Shown: in pieces, positions 26,674 to 36,589 of the stretch
Layout: every line of letters starts with the position of its first letter
Position numbering within the stretch: position 1 is the first letter of the stretch
Origin: an uncultured SAR116 cluster alpha proteobacterium
GTDB lineage: Bacteria > Pseudomonadota > Alphaproteobacteria > Puniceispirillales > Marisalimonadaceae
Direction of reading: 5' to 3'
NCBI GenBank assembly: GCA_902530325.1
Contig: CACAAB010000010.1
Coordinates: 1-43,453, forward strand
Length of the DNA stretch: 43,453 nt
The notes under the pieces: generated by a model
Seen by the model: the letters and a program-made list of their open reading frames with translations, nothing else
Told to the model about the DNA's origin: nothing
Databases searched by the model: none
Made by a program: the position numbers and the translations under genes

Positions 26674-28284
26674 TTGAACGACTTTAATTATTCACCAATT
26701 TTCCCTATTTCAGTTGATGAAACTGAATACATAAAAATATCAAATTCATACGTTAAAATTTCTAAAATAAACAACAAAGAAATTTTGGTTGTCGATCCAA
26801 AGGCACTTACTCTTTTAGCACAAAGAGCTTTTAAAGATGTATCTCACCTTCTTAGAAAATCACATTTAAAACAGCTCAGAGACATTCTTGAAGATGAAGA
26901 AGCCTCTAGTAATGATAAATTTGTTGCTTTAACAATGTTAAAAAATGCAAATATATCTTCATCAGGAGTTCTTCCTATGTGTCAAGATACTGGCACAGCA
27001 ATTATCATGGGTTATAAAGGCGAAAAAGTTTTTACTGACTCAGATGATAACAAATTTCTTTCCTTAGGAGTTTATAAAACTTATAAAGAAAATAACTTGC
27101 GTTTCTCTCAACTTGCACCAGTTTCTATGTTTGAAGAAAAAAATACTGCTAACAATTTACCAGCTGAAATCAGTATATTTGCTAATGAAGGTCAGGAATA
27201 TAAATTTGCCTTTGTACAAAAAGGTGGAGGATCAGCTAATAAAAGTTTTTTATTCCAAGCAACACCCGCCACACTTAATCCTGAAAATTTAAAAAAATTT
27301 CTTTATGAGAAAATTATTTCTCTTGGTACTGCTGCTTGTCCGCCTTATCATTTATCTGTAGTGATTGGAGGTACTTCAGCTGAATTTAATTTAAAGACAG
27401 TTAAACTAGGATCTATGCGTTATCTAGATAATTTGCCTAAAGCTGGAAATTTAAAATCTGGTCATGCATATAGAGATTTAGAATGGGAAGAAATAATATT
27501 AGATCTTACAAGAGAAATGGGGGTAGGCGCACAATTTGGAGGAAAATATTTTTGTCATGATGTAAGAGTTATTAGGCTTCCAAGACATGGTGCATCTTTG
27601 CCAATTGGAATTGGAGTTTCTTGTTCAGCAGATAGACAAATTTTAGGCAAGATAAATAAAGATGGAATTTTTGTTGAAAAACTCGAAACAGAGCCAAGTA
27701 AATATCTACCCGATGTAAGTTTGGACGATATTTCTGAAGATGTAACAGAAATTGATCTAAATCAGCCAATGAAAAATATTTTAGAACAATTAAATGATTG
27801 TAAAATAAAAAAAAGAGTTAATCTTTCTGGTCCAATGATTGTTGCTAGAGATATAGCTCATGCAAAGTTACTTCAAAGATTGGATAAGAATGGTGAGCTA
27901 CCTAATTATATAAAAGATCATCCAGTATATTATGCTGGCCCAGCTAAAACTCCCAAGGGCATGCCTTCTGGATCCTTTGGACCAACAACTGCTGGTAGAA
28001 TGGATGCTTATGTTGATAAATTTCAAGAAAATGGTGGATCAATGGTTATGTTAGCAAAAGGAAACAGATCAAGGCAGGTAAAAGAAGCGTGCCGAAAACA
28101 TGGAGGATTTTACCTTGGAACCATTGGAGGAACTGCAGCAAAAGTCGCACTAGATTGCATAAAAAAAATAGAGGTTTTAGAATATCCAGAACTTGGAATG
28201 GAGGCCATCTGGAAAATTGAAGTAAAAAACTTTCCTGCATTTGTAGTAATTGATAATAAAGGGAATGATTTTTTTGATATTTAA
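26674..28284 (+). CDS. fumA: Class I (Fe-S) fumarate hydratase
   Basis: Fumarase interconverts fumarate and malate in the TCA cycle. This is the oxygen-sensitive [4Fe-4S] class: [20 protein letters not shown] and [10 protein letters not shown] carry the three cluster cysteines, and the C-terminal beta domain has [13 protein letters not shown] and [10 protein letters not shown]. Two TTG starts compete. The one at 26674 has GGAG 6 nt upstream and gives [11 protein letters not shown], a typical family start, so I use it; TTG 26662 would add four residues. Class I fumarases can also dehydrate tartrate. It ends in a 4-bp overlap with the convergent tartrate-dehydratase-like gene. Confidence 0.93.
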   Translation: MNDFNYSPIFPISVDETEYIKISNSYVKISKINNKEILVVDPKALTLLAQRAFKDVSHLLRKSHLKQLRDILEDEEASSNDKFVALTMLKNANISSSGVLPMCQDTGTAIIMGYKGEKVFTDSDDNKFLSLGVYKTYKENNLRFSQLAPVSMFEEKNTANNLPAEISIFANEGQEYKFAFVQKGGGSANKSFLFQATPATLNPENLKKFLYEKIISLGTAACPPYHLSVVIGGTSAEFNLKTVKLGSMRYLDNLPKAGNLKSGHAYRDLEWEEIILDLTREMGVGAQFGGKYFCHDVRVIRLPRHGASLPIGIGVSCSADRQILGKINKDGIFVEKLETEPSKYLPDVSLDDISEDVTEIDLNQPMKNILEQLNDCKIKKRVNLSGPMIVARDIAHAKLLQRLDKNGELPNYIKDHPVYYAGPAKTPKGMPSGSFGPTTAGRMDAYVDKFQENGGSMVMLAKGNRSRQVKEACRKHGGFYLGTIGGTAAKVALDCIKKIEVLEYPELGMEAIWKIEVKNFPAFVVIDNKGNDFFDI

Positions 28285-29447
28285 TCAACCATCTGCTTCA
28301 TTATTGAAAAAAGATCAGATTTTCCTTCAAAACCAATTCCAGTTATTTCTGGTAAAGTTACAAAGCTTTTTTCAACCTTAACGCCATCAGGAAATCCTCC
28401 ATATGGTTGAAAAAGATCTGGATAACTTTCATTACCACCAAGTCCTAATCCTGCTGCAATTGCTAAGGACATTTGATGACCTCCGTGAGGAATACACCTT
28501 GAAACATCCCATTGATTTTCTTTGAGCATTTCAATAATTTTTAAATATTCAACTAACCCATAACTTAATGCACAATCAAATTGCAACCAATCTTTATCTT
28601 TTCTCATCCCAGCGTATCTAATAAGATTTCTTGCATCATGAACTGAGAACAAATTCTCACCAGTTGCTAATGGAGATATATAATGCTTAGATAATTCTTT
28701 ATGAAGTTCAAAATCTAAAGGGTCACCAGGCTCTTCATACCAAAATAAATTGTAATTTGATAAAGCTTTACCATATTCAATCGCAGTTTTTAGATCAAAC
28801 CTACCATTTGCATCAACAGCAAGTTGATCTTCAGGGCCTAATATTTTTAAAACAGCTTCAATACGTTTACAATCTTCCGATAGAGAAGCTCCTCCTATTT
28901 TCTTTTTGACTACAGTATAACCAAGATCTAGATATTTTTTTATTTCGTCAGTTAAACCATTTATTCCTTGATTTGGCCAATAATACCCACCAGCGGCATA
29001 AACAAAAACTTTTCGATTTGGTTCACCATTACCGTATCTTTCAGCAAGCATTTGAAATAGTGGTTTTTCTTCGATTTTAGAAACAAGATCCCATATCGCC
29101 ATGTCAATAGTACCTACTGCCACCGATCTTTCCCCATGACCTCCAGGCTTTTCATTTTTCATCATGACATTCCACATCTTTGTGGGGTCGAAATTTGTAC
29201 CTTCATCATTTAAAATTTCTTTTATATGTGCTTCCAATAGCCTTGGTGCAAACCTTTCTCTAATGAGATGACCCTGTCCATACCTTCCGTTGGAATTAAA
29301 TCCGTAACCAATTAAGGGCTTACCATTTTTGATAACATTAGAACAAACAGCAACAACACTTATGGTCATTTTTGAAAAATCAATATATGCGTTCTTAATA
29401 TTGGAACTTATGGATTTGGTTTCTTCAATTATATTAGTTATCTTCAT
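28281..29447 (-). CDS. D(-)-tartrate dehydratase-like enolase-superfamily enzyme
   Basis: This 388-aa protein belongs to the mandelate racemase subgroup of the enolase superfamily. The catalytic set of the characterised Bradyrhizobium TarD (K184, D213, E239, E265, H322 in 389 aa) appears here shifted by exactly one: K183 in VKKKIGG, D212 in VDANGRFD, E238 in WYEEPGD, E264 in TGENLFS and H321 in IPHGGHQ. On that basis it should dehydrate D-tartrate to oxaloacetate, though close relatives may use other acid sugars. It stands alone on the minus strand, convergent with class I fumarase. No transporter or regulator for tartrate is nearby. Confidence 0.78.
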   Translation of the reverse strand: MKITNIIEETKSISSNIKNAYIDFSKMTISVVAVCSNVIKNGKPLIGYGFNSNGRYGQGHLIRERFAPRLLEAHIKEILNDEGTNFDPTKMWNVMMKNEKPGGHGERSVAVGTIDMAIWDLVSKIEEKPLFQMLAERYGNGEPNRKVFVYAAGGYYWPNQGINGLTDEIKKYLDLGYTVVKKKIGGASLSEDCKRIEAVLKILGPEDQLAVDANGRFDLKTAIEYGKALSNYNLFWYEEPGDPLDFELHKELSKHYISPLATGENLFSVHDARNLIRYAGMRKDKDWLQFDCALSYGLVEYLKIIEMLKENQWDVSRCIPHGGHQMSLAIAAGLGLGGNESYPDLFQPYGGFPDGVKVEKSFVTLPEITGIGFEGKSDLFSIMKQMVD

Positions 29448-29522
29448 TATATTATTCCTATATAAGAAAATACATATTAAGGATAAACTAAAATGATTTA
29501 TTAGTTTTTAACTAGTTGGCAG

Positions 29523-29648
29523 TTAACCCTGACGAGCTTTATATCTAGGATTTCTCTTATTTATAACGTATAGACGACCTCTACGTTTTACAATTTGAGA
29601 ATTTCTATCTCTAACTTTAAGAGTTTTTAAAGAACTTACTACTTTCAT
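29523..29648 (-). CDS. rpmJ: 50S ribosomal protein L36 (41-aa form)
   Basis: The minus strand from ATG 29648 encodes 41 residues beginning [15 protein letters not shown] and ending [13 protein letters not shown]. This is the cysteine-free, zinc-independent L36 form found across Alphaproteobacteria; RRGRLYVIN corresponds to the conserved RKGRVYVIN core. It is monocistronic, between the TarD-like gene and msrA. Confidence 0.92.
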   Translation of the reverse strand: MKVVSSLKTLKVRDRNSQIVKRRGRLYVINKRNPRYKARQG

Positions 29649-29727
29649 GGTAACCCTATTAATTGATTAATTGATTTGATATAATAACAATCCATTTTGG
29701 TCAAGATCTAAAATAACTTTAGTAAAT

Positions 29728-30354
29728 TTATTTGAATTTTACTCCACAGCCACCCAAACCACAATAACCATTTGGATTTTTATAAAGGTATTGTTGATGA
29801 TAAATTTCAGCAAAATAAAAATCTATATTATTTTTAATTTCAGTCGTGATTTCACTAAATCCTGCTGAATGAAGTAAAGATTGAAATTCTGTTTTAGAAG
29901 TCTTCACATCATTTAGGTTTTCAGAATTATTTACAAAAATTGCCGATCTATATTGAGTGCCAATATCATTACCTTGCCTCATACCTTGAGTAGGATCATG
30001 ACCTTCCCAAAATTCAATTAAAATTGTTTTTAAATTTAATTTTTTCGGATTATATACCACTCTAACAACCTCTGTATGCCCCGTTAAACCACTACAGACT
30101 TCATCATAGGTTGGATTTTTAGTATAACCACCAGCATACCCAACTGATGTATGATAAACCCCATCAAGTTGCCAAAAAATTTTTTCAGCACCCCAAAAAC
30201 ATCCCATTCCAAGAATGATTATTTCAAAATCATTTGGAATTTCCATTAGATTACGACCATTAATCTCGTGAAACAACTCATTTTCAATAGGATCATTTCT
30301 CCCTACCAAAGCATCTGATTTATCGACGAGGTTATTTTTTTTAAAAAAAAACAT
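29728..30354 (-). CDS. msrA: Peptide methionine sulfoxide reductase MsrA
   Basis: MsrA reduces the S form of methionine sulfoxide in proteins. The active-site motif GMGCFWGAEKIFW holds the nucleophilic Cys, and the C-terminus NPNGYCGLGGCGVKF holds two resolving cysteines. The 208-aa length and the N-terminal extension (ALVGRNDPI, NGRNLMEIP) match the long E. coli-type MsrA, supporting the chosen ATG. HDPTQGMRQGNDIGTQYRS is the other conserved block. No msrB is adjacent. Confidence 0.95.
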   Translation of the reverse strand: MFFFKKNNLVDKSDALVGRNDPIENELFHEINGRNLMEIPNDFEIIILGMGCFWGAEKIFWQLDGVYHTSVGYAGGYTKNPTYDEVCSGLTGHTEVVRVVYNPKKLNLKTILIEFWEGHDPTQGMRQGNDIGTQYRSAIFVNNSENLNDVKTSKTEFQSLLHSAGFSEITTEIKNNIDFYFAEIYHQQYLYKNPNGYCGLGGCGVKFK

Positions 30355-30406
30355 TAGAAAATAGTTACATAAAAGATTTAAATTTTAAAATTAATAAAAG
30401 CATAAC

Positions 30407-30433
30407 TTGACCAACCGTAAATAGCATTATAAT
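30407..30433 (+). promoter_or_regulatory. Candidate promoter of the polyamine operon
   Basis: TTGACC (30407-30412) and a perfect TATAAT (30428-30433) lie just upstream of speA, but the spacer is only 15 bp. With the usual 17 bp the -10 would be TAATCA. A predicted start near 30440 leaves a leader of about 25 nt. Confidence 0.45.
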
Positions 30434-30463
30434 CAAATCATTTTAAAATTAAAGGCCAAAAAT

Positions 30464-32341
30464 ATGGATGATGATATTTATGGAATCAAAAAATGGGGTG
30501 ATGATATACTTGAGGTCCTTGATAATGGCAATATAGGACTTAAAAATCCATTTTATCCATCTAATCCTTCTATCGACCTAATTAAAATTATAGAAAGTCT
30601 TAATGAAAGAGGTATTAGCTGCCCAGTACTCTTAAGAATTACAGATTACTTAGCATTTAGAATAAAACAAATTAATGAGTCTTTTTTTAAAGCAATAAAA
30701 GAAGTTAGATATAAAGGTTATTATAAGGGTGTTTTCCCAGTAAAAGTTAATCAACAGGCACAAGTAATTGACAGGATAGTTGATTTTGGAAAAAAATTTG
30801 ATTTTGGTTTAGAAGTTGGTTCTAAACCTGAATTATTAATAGCTTTAGCACACGATCTCTCTAGTGAATCTACCATTATATGTAATGGAATTAAGGATAA
30901 AGAGTTTATTAATTTAGCTATCTTATCACTGAAAATTGGTTTTAAAACTATTTTAGTCTTAGAAAGTCCACGTGAACTTGATCTAATCACTGAAGTTTCT
31001 GAAGAACTAAATGTAAGACCGTTACTTGGAATAAGAGTAAAATTAACAAATAAAGTTAGTGGTAATTGGTCACAATCAAGTGGAGACCGAAGTGCATTTG
31101 GAATGTCTGTTGAACAAGTTATGAAAGTTATCTCAAAATTAAAAGTTAATAATTATCTTGATTGCTTGATTCTCCAACATTCACATCTTGGAAGCCAAAT
31201 TCCTGATATTATTGAAATTAGAAAAGCAACACAAGAGGCTTGTAGATTTTACTCAGAAATGTGCAAACAAGGTGCACCACTAGAATATTTAGATCTTGGA
31301 GGTGGCTTAGGAGTTGATTATACAGGAGAACAAAAATCTTCTCTTAACTCAATAAATTATTCACTAGATGAATACTGTATAAATATTGTTGAAACTGTTA
31401 AATATGAATTAGATCAATCAAACATAGATCATCCTATAATTGTTACTGAATCTGGAAGGGCATGCATTGCATCAAGTTCAATGCTAATTTTTAATATTTT
31501 AGAGACAACAAACTTTGATAGTAAAATAAAACAGAAAATTAATTCAAAAGACCATCCTTTGTTGAAAAATATGATCCAAATTCCCGAATATTTAAATTTA
31601 GAAAGAGCCCAAGAATGTTTGAACGATTTAAATTATTATAGAGAAGAAATAAGAGCTCTTTTTAGAAGTGGTCAAATAGATTTAGCAAATATGGCAAAGA
31701 CTGAAGAGACTTACTTATACATCATAAATAAAATTAAAACATTACTCTCTACAACACCGGACATAACTGAAGAACTTCAAGATGCAATTGATAATATGGC
31801 AGATATATATCATGGGAATTTTTCTTTATTTCAAAGTCTACCAGATGTTTGGGCTATTGATCAAATTCATCCTATTGCACCTCTTCAAAAACATAATAAG
31901 CAACCAAACAGAAGAGTTATTTTAAATGATATCACTTGCGATAGTGATGGTATAATTAACAAATTTGTACTGAAAGATGGTGTCTCAAACACATTACCTT
32001 TGCATGACATTAGTGATGATGAGGACTACTTTTTAGGAGTATTTTATATTGGTGCCTATCAAGAAACGTTGGGTGATCTTCATAATTTATTTGGCGATAC
32101 AAATGTTGCTACAATAAAATTACAAGAAGATGGGGGGTTTGAATTATTACATGAGCAAGAAGGTGATACTATTTCAGAAGTTTTAACTTATGTTGAATAT
32201 GAACCTAAGAATATAATAAATAGGTTCAAACATATAGTAGAGGATGCAGTAAGAAGTAGAGACTTATCACTTTCAGAGAGAAAAAAAATAACCCAATCAT
32301 TCAAGGATTCGATTTCTGGTTATACTTATTTTGAAAAATAA
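30464..32341 (+). CDS. speA: Biosynthetic arginine decarboxylase
   Basis: SpeA decarboxylates arginine to agmatine with pyridoxal phosphate. The 625-aa protein is a fold-III decarboxylase: GVFPVKVNQQAQVID carries the PLP lysine, LILQHSHLGSQI, LDLGGGLGVDY and VTESGRACIA line the cofactor site, and the C-terminal VILNDITCDSDG has the catalytic Cys. It heads the four-gene run speA, carboxyspermidine dehydrogenase, nspC, speB on the plus strand, 28 bp before the next gene. Biosynthetic SpeA-type length and motifs separate it from acid-stress AdiA. Confidence 0.95.
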   Translation: MDDDIYGIKKWGDDILEVLDNGNIGLKNPFYPSNPSIDLIKIIESLNERGISCPVLLRITDYLAFRIKQINESFFKAIKEVRYKGYYKGVFPVKVNQQAQVIDRIVDFGKKFDFGLEVGSKPELLIALAHDLSSESTIICNGIKDKEFINLAILSLKIGFKTILVLESPRELDLITEVSEELNVRPLLGIRVKLTNKVSGNWSQSSGDRSAFGMSVEQVMKVISKLKVNNYLDCLILQHSHLGSQIPDIIEIRKATQEACRFYSEMCKQGAPLEYLDLGGGLGVDYTGEQKSSLNSINYSLDEYCINIVETVKYELDQSNIDHPIIVTESGRACIASSSMLIFNILETTNFDSKIKQKINSKDHPLLKNMIQIPEYLNLERAQECLNDLNYYREEIRALFRSGQIDLANMAKTEETYLYIINKIKTLLSTTPDITEELQDAIDNMADIYHGNFSLFQSLPDVWAIDQIHPIAPLQKHNKQPNRRVILNDITCDSDGIINKFVLKDGVSNTLPLHDISDDEDYFLGVFYIGAYQETLGDLHNLFGDTNVATIKLQEDGGFELLHEQEGDTISEVLTYVEYEPKNIINRFKHIVEDAVRSRDLSLSERKKITQSFKDSISGYTYFEK

Positions 32342-32369
32342 CTAATTCGGAAATTTATGGGAGTTTGAA

Positions 32370-33575
32370 ATGGACAATATTTTAGTTATTGGTGCAGGTG
32401 GTGTCAGCCATGTAACTGTTCACAAAATGGCACAAAATCCTAATTATTTTAAAAATATAATTTTAGCAAGTAGATCTATCGAAAAATGTTTCCAAATTAA
32501 AAAAAGTGTTAAAGATAAGTATAATATTAACATTACAGTAGCAGAGCTAGATGCAGATAATATTTACGAAACTGTATCATTAATTAAAAAATTTAACCCA
32601 TTCTTAGTTGTAAACCTAGCTCTTCCCTATCAAGATCTTAATATAATGGATGCTTGTTTGTTAACTAATACACATTATTTAGATACTGCCAATTATGAAC
32701 CTAGGAACGAAGCAAAGTTTGAATACAAATGGCAATGGGATTATGATAAAAAATTTAAAGAAAAGGGTCTTATGGCTCTTTTAGGATCAGGTTTTGATCC
32801 AGGTGTTACAAATGTATTTACAGCTTTTACTAAAAAACATCATTTGGATAGTATTGATTTTTTAGATATTCTTGACTGCAATGATGGCGATCATGGACAT
32901 CCATTTGCTACTAATTTTAACCCTGAAATTAATATCAGAGAAGTTACATCTGATTCTAAGCATTGGGAAGATAATCAATGGAAGATTGGACCAGCTCTTA
33001 AGAAAAAAGTCTCTTTTAAATTTCCTGAAATTGGAAATAAAAATATGTATTTAATGTATCATGAAGAATTGGAGAGTTTAATAAAACATTATCCTGAGAT
33101 TAAAAGAGCAAGATTTTGGATGACATTCGGTGATAACTATTTAAAATATTTAGATGTTCTCCAAAATATAGGTATGACATCTATCGAACCAATCAATTAT
33201 AATGGAACAGAAATTATACCATTACAATTTTTAAAAAGTGTTTTACCAGATCCTGGCAGTCTTGGAGAAAGAACAAACGGTAAGACTTGTATAGGCACAA
33301 TAGTCACTGGTAAAAAAAATAATTTAGAAAAAACATATTACACATATAATATCTGCAATCATGAAGATTGTTTTAAAGAGGTGGGTAGCCAAGCAATTTC
33401 ATACACTACTGGGGTACCCGCAATGATAGGATCGTTGCTTATGTTAAAAAAAAGTTGGTTTAAACCAGGGGTTTGGAACATGGAGCAATTTGATCCAGAT
33501 CCATTTATGGAACTTCTCAATAAGCATGGTTTACCTACGAAAACCATACAGCTAGAAAACAAAGTAAATTTCTAG
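32370..33575 (+). CDS. Carboxy(nor)spermidine dehydrogenase (Lys1/saccharopine-dehydrogenase family)
   Basis: This NADPH-dependent enzyme joins putrescine (or diaminopropane) and aspartate semialdehyde into carboxyspermidine (or carboxynorspermidine). The Rossmann loop is VIGAGGVSHVTVHKMAQN at the N-terminus, LLGSGFDPGVTNVFTAF is the conserved mid-protein motif, and DILDCNDGDHGHPFATNFNP is typical of the family. At 401 aa it is full length. It lies between speA and nspC and shares one base with the nspC start. Because speA and speB supply putrescine, the product is most likely carboxyspermidine. Confidence 0.92.
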   Translation: MDNILVIGAGGVSHVTVHKMAQNPNYFKNIILASRSIEKCFQIKKSVKDKYNINITVAELDADNIYETVSLIKKFNPFLVVNLALPYQDLNIMDACLLTNTHYLDTANYEPRNEAKFEYKWQWDYDKKFKEKGLMALLGSGFDPGVTNVFTAFTKKHHLDSIDFLDILDCNDGDHGHPFATNFNPEINIREVTSDSKHWEDNQWKIGPALKKKVSFKFPEIGNKNMYLMYHEELESLIKHYPEIKRARFWMTFGDNYLKYLDVLQNIGMTSIEPINYNGTEIIPLQFLKSVLPDPGSLGERTNGKTCIGTIVTGKKNNLEKTYYTYNICNHEDCFKEVGSQAISYTTGVPAMIGSLLMLKKSWFKPGVWNMEQFDPDPFMELLNKHGLPTKTIQLENKVNF

Positions 33576-34756
33576 TGGATAAAGTTTTTCAAACTATGGG
33601 AGGAGACCCAAGAAATTTTAATAAACTAGATTTATATAAATTACCAAGTCCTTGCTTTGTAATAGATAAAAGGGCATTGATTGATAATTTGTTGACATTA
33701 AATCACCTAAAATCACAAACAGGTGTTAAAATTTTAGTTGCTTTAAAGGCTTTTTCTACCCCCTATTTTGGTTCTTTAATATCTGAATATTTAGATGGAT
33801 GTTGTAGTTCTGGTTTATATGAAACAAAATTAGCTAAAAAATTTTTTAAAGGAGAAATTAGTACTTTTTCTCCAGCATATAAAAAAGACGACATTAGAGA
33901 AATTGTTAACTTGTCAGATCATATCGTTTTTAATTCCTCAAACCAGTTGAATTATTTTTATAATATAGCAATAAAATTTAAGAATGAAATTGGTTTAAGA
34001 ATTAATCCACTTTATTCTGAAATAAATAATGACAAATATAATGCTGCTAGTATCAATTCTAGATTAGGAATGCATTTAAATGATTTGAATAATATTGATA
34101 TAAACAAATTAAATGGTATTCATTTTCATACCCTATGTGAACAAAATTTCACTCCTCTGGAAAATACTTGGAATAAAATTAAAAATGATATTGTTCCACT
34201 ATGTAAAAAATTAAATTGGCTTAATCTTGGTGGAGGTCACCATATTACCAGAAATGATTATGAAATTGACAAATTAAAAACCTTCCTAAAACAAATTGCA
34301 GATGTAACTAGCTGTCAAATTTATATTGAACCAGGAGAAGCTGTAGTATTAGATTCATGTATTTTAGTTGGAGAAATTATAGATACTTTTAAACCTAGCA
34401 ATGAACTCTCACCAAATATTGCAGTTACAGATATTAGTGCAGTATCTCACATTCCTGATGTAATTGAGGCACCATATAGGCCAGCATTGCTAAATGAACC
34501 TAAGGACGGATACAAAATTATGCTTGGAGGACCTAGCTGTTTAGCAGGAGATGTCATTGGAAAGTATAATTTTAAGTCTATACCTAAAGTTGGAGATAGA
34601 ATAGCTTTATTAGATCAAGGACATTATACAATGGTAAAAACTAGTTTTTTCAATGGAGTAAAAATACCATCTGTAGCAATTTGGGATAGCGATAATGATA
34701 ACTTGGAAGTAATCAAAAGATTTACTTATGAAGATTTTGAAAATAGATTATCTTAA
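33575..34756 (+). CDS. nspC: Carboxy(nor)spermidine decarboxylase
   Basis: NspC removes the carboxyl group from carboxyspermidine to yield spermidine. It is a PLP fold-III decarboxylase of 393 aa: VKILVALKAFSTPYFGS holds the PLP lysine, NLGGGHHIT and IYIEPGEAVV are cofactor-site motifs, and GPSCLAGDVIGKY carries the catalytic Cys. The GTG start at 33575 overlaps the upstream stop codon by one base, so translation is coupled. The gene follows carboxyspermidine dehydrogenase, its obligate pathway partner, and precedes speB. Confidence 0.94.
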   Translation: MDKVFQTMGGDPRNFNKLDLYKLPSPCFVIDKRALIDNLLTLNHLKSQTGVKILVALKAFSTPYFGSLISEYLDGCCSSGLYETKLAKKFFKGEISTFSPAYKKDDIREIVNLSDHIVFNSSNQLNYFYNIAIKFKNEIGLRINPLYSEINNDKYNAASINSRLGMHLNDLNNIDINKLNGIHFHTLCEQNFTPLENTWNKIKNDIVPLCKKLNWLNLGGGHHITRNDYEIDKLKTFLKQIADVTSCQIYIEPGEAVVLDSCILVGEIIDTFKPSNELSPNIAVTDISAVSHIPDVIEAPYRPALLNEPKDGYKIMLGGPSCLAGDVIGKYNFKSIPKVGDRIALLDQGHYTMVKTSFFNGVKIPSVAIWDSDNDNLEVIKRFTYEDFENRLS

Positions 34757-34770
34757 TTTTAGGTAAAGAG

Positions 34771-35649
34771 ATGAAAAATACAAAGAAAAATTTTTTAAAC
34801 TCAGAACTTTCTGTGGAGGAAAAAAGTAAAGAAAAAGCAAAATTTCATATCCTCCCAATACCTCTAGAAAAAACAGTCTCTTGTGGCAAAGGCACATCAA
34901 AAGGCCCTGATGCTATACTAGAGGCGAGCAACGAATTGGAGAGATTTACTGGTAAAAGTGAGCCTTGCCAAAGTGGCATTTTTACTCATCCTTTTTTAAA
35001 TTGTAATATTCCAATAGAAAATGTGATGCTAAATATAGAAAATACTACAAAAGAAATTTGCAAACAAAACAAAATACCAGTAACCCTTGGCGGTGAGCAC
35101 AGTATTACTTTTGGTGCTGTAAATGGTGTTTTTAAAGGATTAAATTTCTCAAAATTTGAAGAAATTGGGATTATACAAATTGATGCTCATGCTGATTTAA
35201 GAAAGAATTATGAAAATCAAATGTATTCACACGCAAGTGTTATGTATCTTTTGAGCAAATCAAAATATAAATTAGCACAATTTGGTGTAAGAGCATTAAG
35301 CAAAGAAGAAGCGGAAAATAGAAAAATTTTTGAAATATCATATTTTGACGTTGAGGAAATTAGAAATAAAAAAGATCTAAAATTACCTAAAAACTTTCCA
35401 TATAACATATATATTTCATTTGACGTAGATGGATTAGATCCGTCAATAATGCCTGCTACGGGTACGCCAGTACCTGATGGTCTAGGATTTAATGAAAGTC
35501 TACAATTAATAAAAAGCTTAATTAAAGGTAGAAAAGTACTTGGATTTGATGTTGTTGAATTTTCTCCAATTGAGAATTTTTTTGCATATGACTTTACAGT
35601 AGCGACTTTGGTCTACAAGATGATGGAACTAATAAATTTAAATGATTAA
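34771..35649 (+). CDS. speB: Agmatinase
   Basis: SpeB hydrolyses agmatine to putrescine and urea. This 292-aa arginase-family enzyme shows the binuclear Mn-binding motifs LGGEHSITFG, QIDAHADLR and SFDVDGLDPS, and GFDVVEFSP at the C-terminus. It closes the polyamine operon, 14 bp behind nspC, and supplies putrescine to the dehydrogenase encoded two genes upstream. The 3' end overlaps the convergent trxB by 4 bp. Agmatinase rather than arginase or guanidinobutyrase is chosen because speA is in the same operon. Confidence 0.92.
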   Translation: MKNTKKNFLNSELSVEEKSKEKAKFHILPIPLEKTVSCGKGTSKGPDAILEASNELERFTGKSEPCQSGIFTHPFLNCNIPIENVMLNIENTTKEICKQNKIPVTLGGEHSITFGAVNGVFKGLNFSKFEEIGIIQIDAHADLRKNYENQMYSHASVMYLLSKSKYKLAQFGVRALSKEEAENRKIFEISYFDVEEIRNKKDLKLPKNFPYNIYISFDVDGLDPSIMPATGTPVPDGLGFNESLQLIKSLIKGRKVLGFDVVEFSPIENFFAYDFTVATLVYKMMELINLND

Positions 35650-36587
35650 AGACTGATGTTTTGTATCCATTTTTCAGCATCAAGTGCGGCCATACAACCC
35701 ATACCTGCAGCGGTTACTGCTTGTCTATAAACTTTGTCAACACAATCACCTGCAGCAAAAACACCATCTATATTAGTAATTGTTGTACCTGGTTTTTGAG
35801 CTATTATATAGCCCTCATTATCCATTTCAAGCACATCTTTAAAAGGCTTTGTTGATGGGCTATGACCAATTGCTATAAAAACACCTTCAACTTTAATCAC
35901 TTCTGTTTTATTTTTTTTAGTCGAGGTTAATTTTAGAGAACTAACCCCATTTTCATCTCCCAAAATCTCATCAACTACATTATTCCAAATTATGTTTATA
36001 TTTTTTTTTGAAAACAGCCTATCTTGTAAAATTTTTTCTGATCTAAGTTTGTCGCGTCTATGAATTAAGAATACCTTAGAGCAAATATTTGATAAATATA
36101 AAGCTTCTTCAACTGCAGTATTTCCTCCACCAACTACTGCAACTTCCTTATTTCTGTAAAAAAAACCATCACAAGTAGCACATGCAGACACGCCCTTACC
36201 ATTAAATTTATTTTCACTTTCTAGACCTAACCATTTAGCCTGTGCACCAGTAGCTATAATTATTGAATCTGCTGTAATAGATTTTGCTGAGTCTAGAACT
36301 ATTGTCTTTTCATTTTTTTTAAAATCAACTTGAATTACAACATCATTTATAATACGAGCACCAACATTTATAGCCTGTGTTCTCATTTGATCCATCATCC
36401 AAGGACCTTGAACAACATCAGCATATCCAGGATAATTTTCAACATCTGTAGTTATTGTCAATTGTCCACCTGGTTGAATGCCTTCTATTACTAAGGGGCT
36501 TAGATTTGCTCTAGCAGCATAGATTGCTGCTGTTAATCCTGCAGCTCCTGAACCAATAATTATCACTTTTTCTTTTTGAATTTTCAT
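35646..36587 (-). CDS. trxB: Thioredoxin reductase
   Basis: TrxB passes electrons from NADPH via FAD to thioredoxin. The 313-aa protein has IIGSGAAGLTAAIYAARANL (FAD-binding), the redox pair CATCDG, VVGGGNTAVEEALYLS (NADPH-binding) and GVFAAGDCVDKVYRQ (second FAD motif). Length is standard. Its start is 2 bp after the purU stop, so purU-trxB is probably one transcript. Confidence 0.96.
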   Translation of the reverse strand: MKIQKEKVIIIGSGAAGLTAAIYAARANLSPLVIEGIQPGGQLTITTDVENYPGYADVVQGPWMMDQMRTQAINVGARIINDVVIQVDFKKNEKTIVLDSAKSITADSIIIATGAQAKWLGLESENKFNGKGVSACATCDGFFYRNKEVAVVGGGNTAVEEALYLSNICSKVFLIHRRDKLRSEKILQDRLFSKKNINIIWNNVVDEILGDENGVSSLKLTSTKKNKTEVIKVEGVFIAIGHSPSTKPFKDVLEMDNEGYIIAQKPGTTITNIDGVFAAGDCVDKVYRQAVTAAGMGCMAALDAEKWIQNISL

Positions 36588-36589
36588 AC

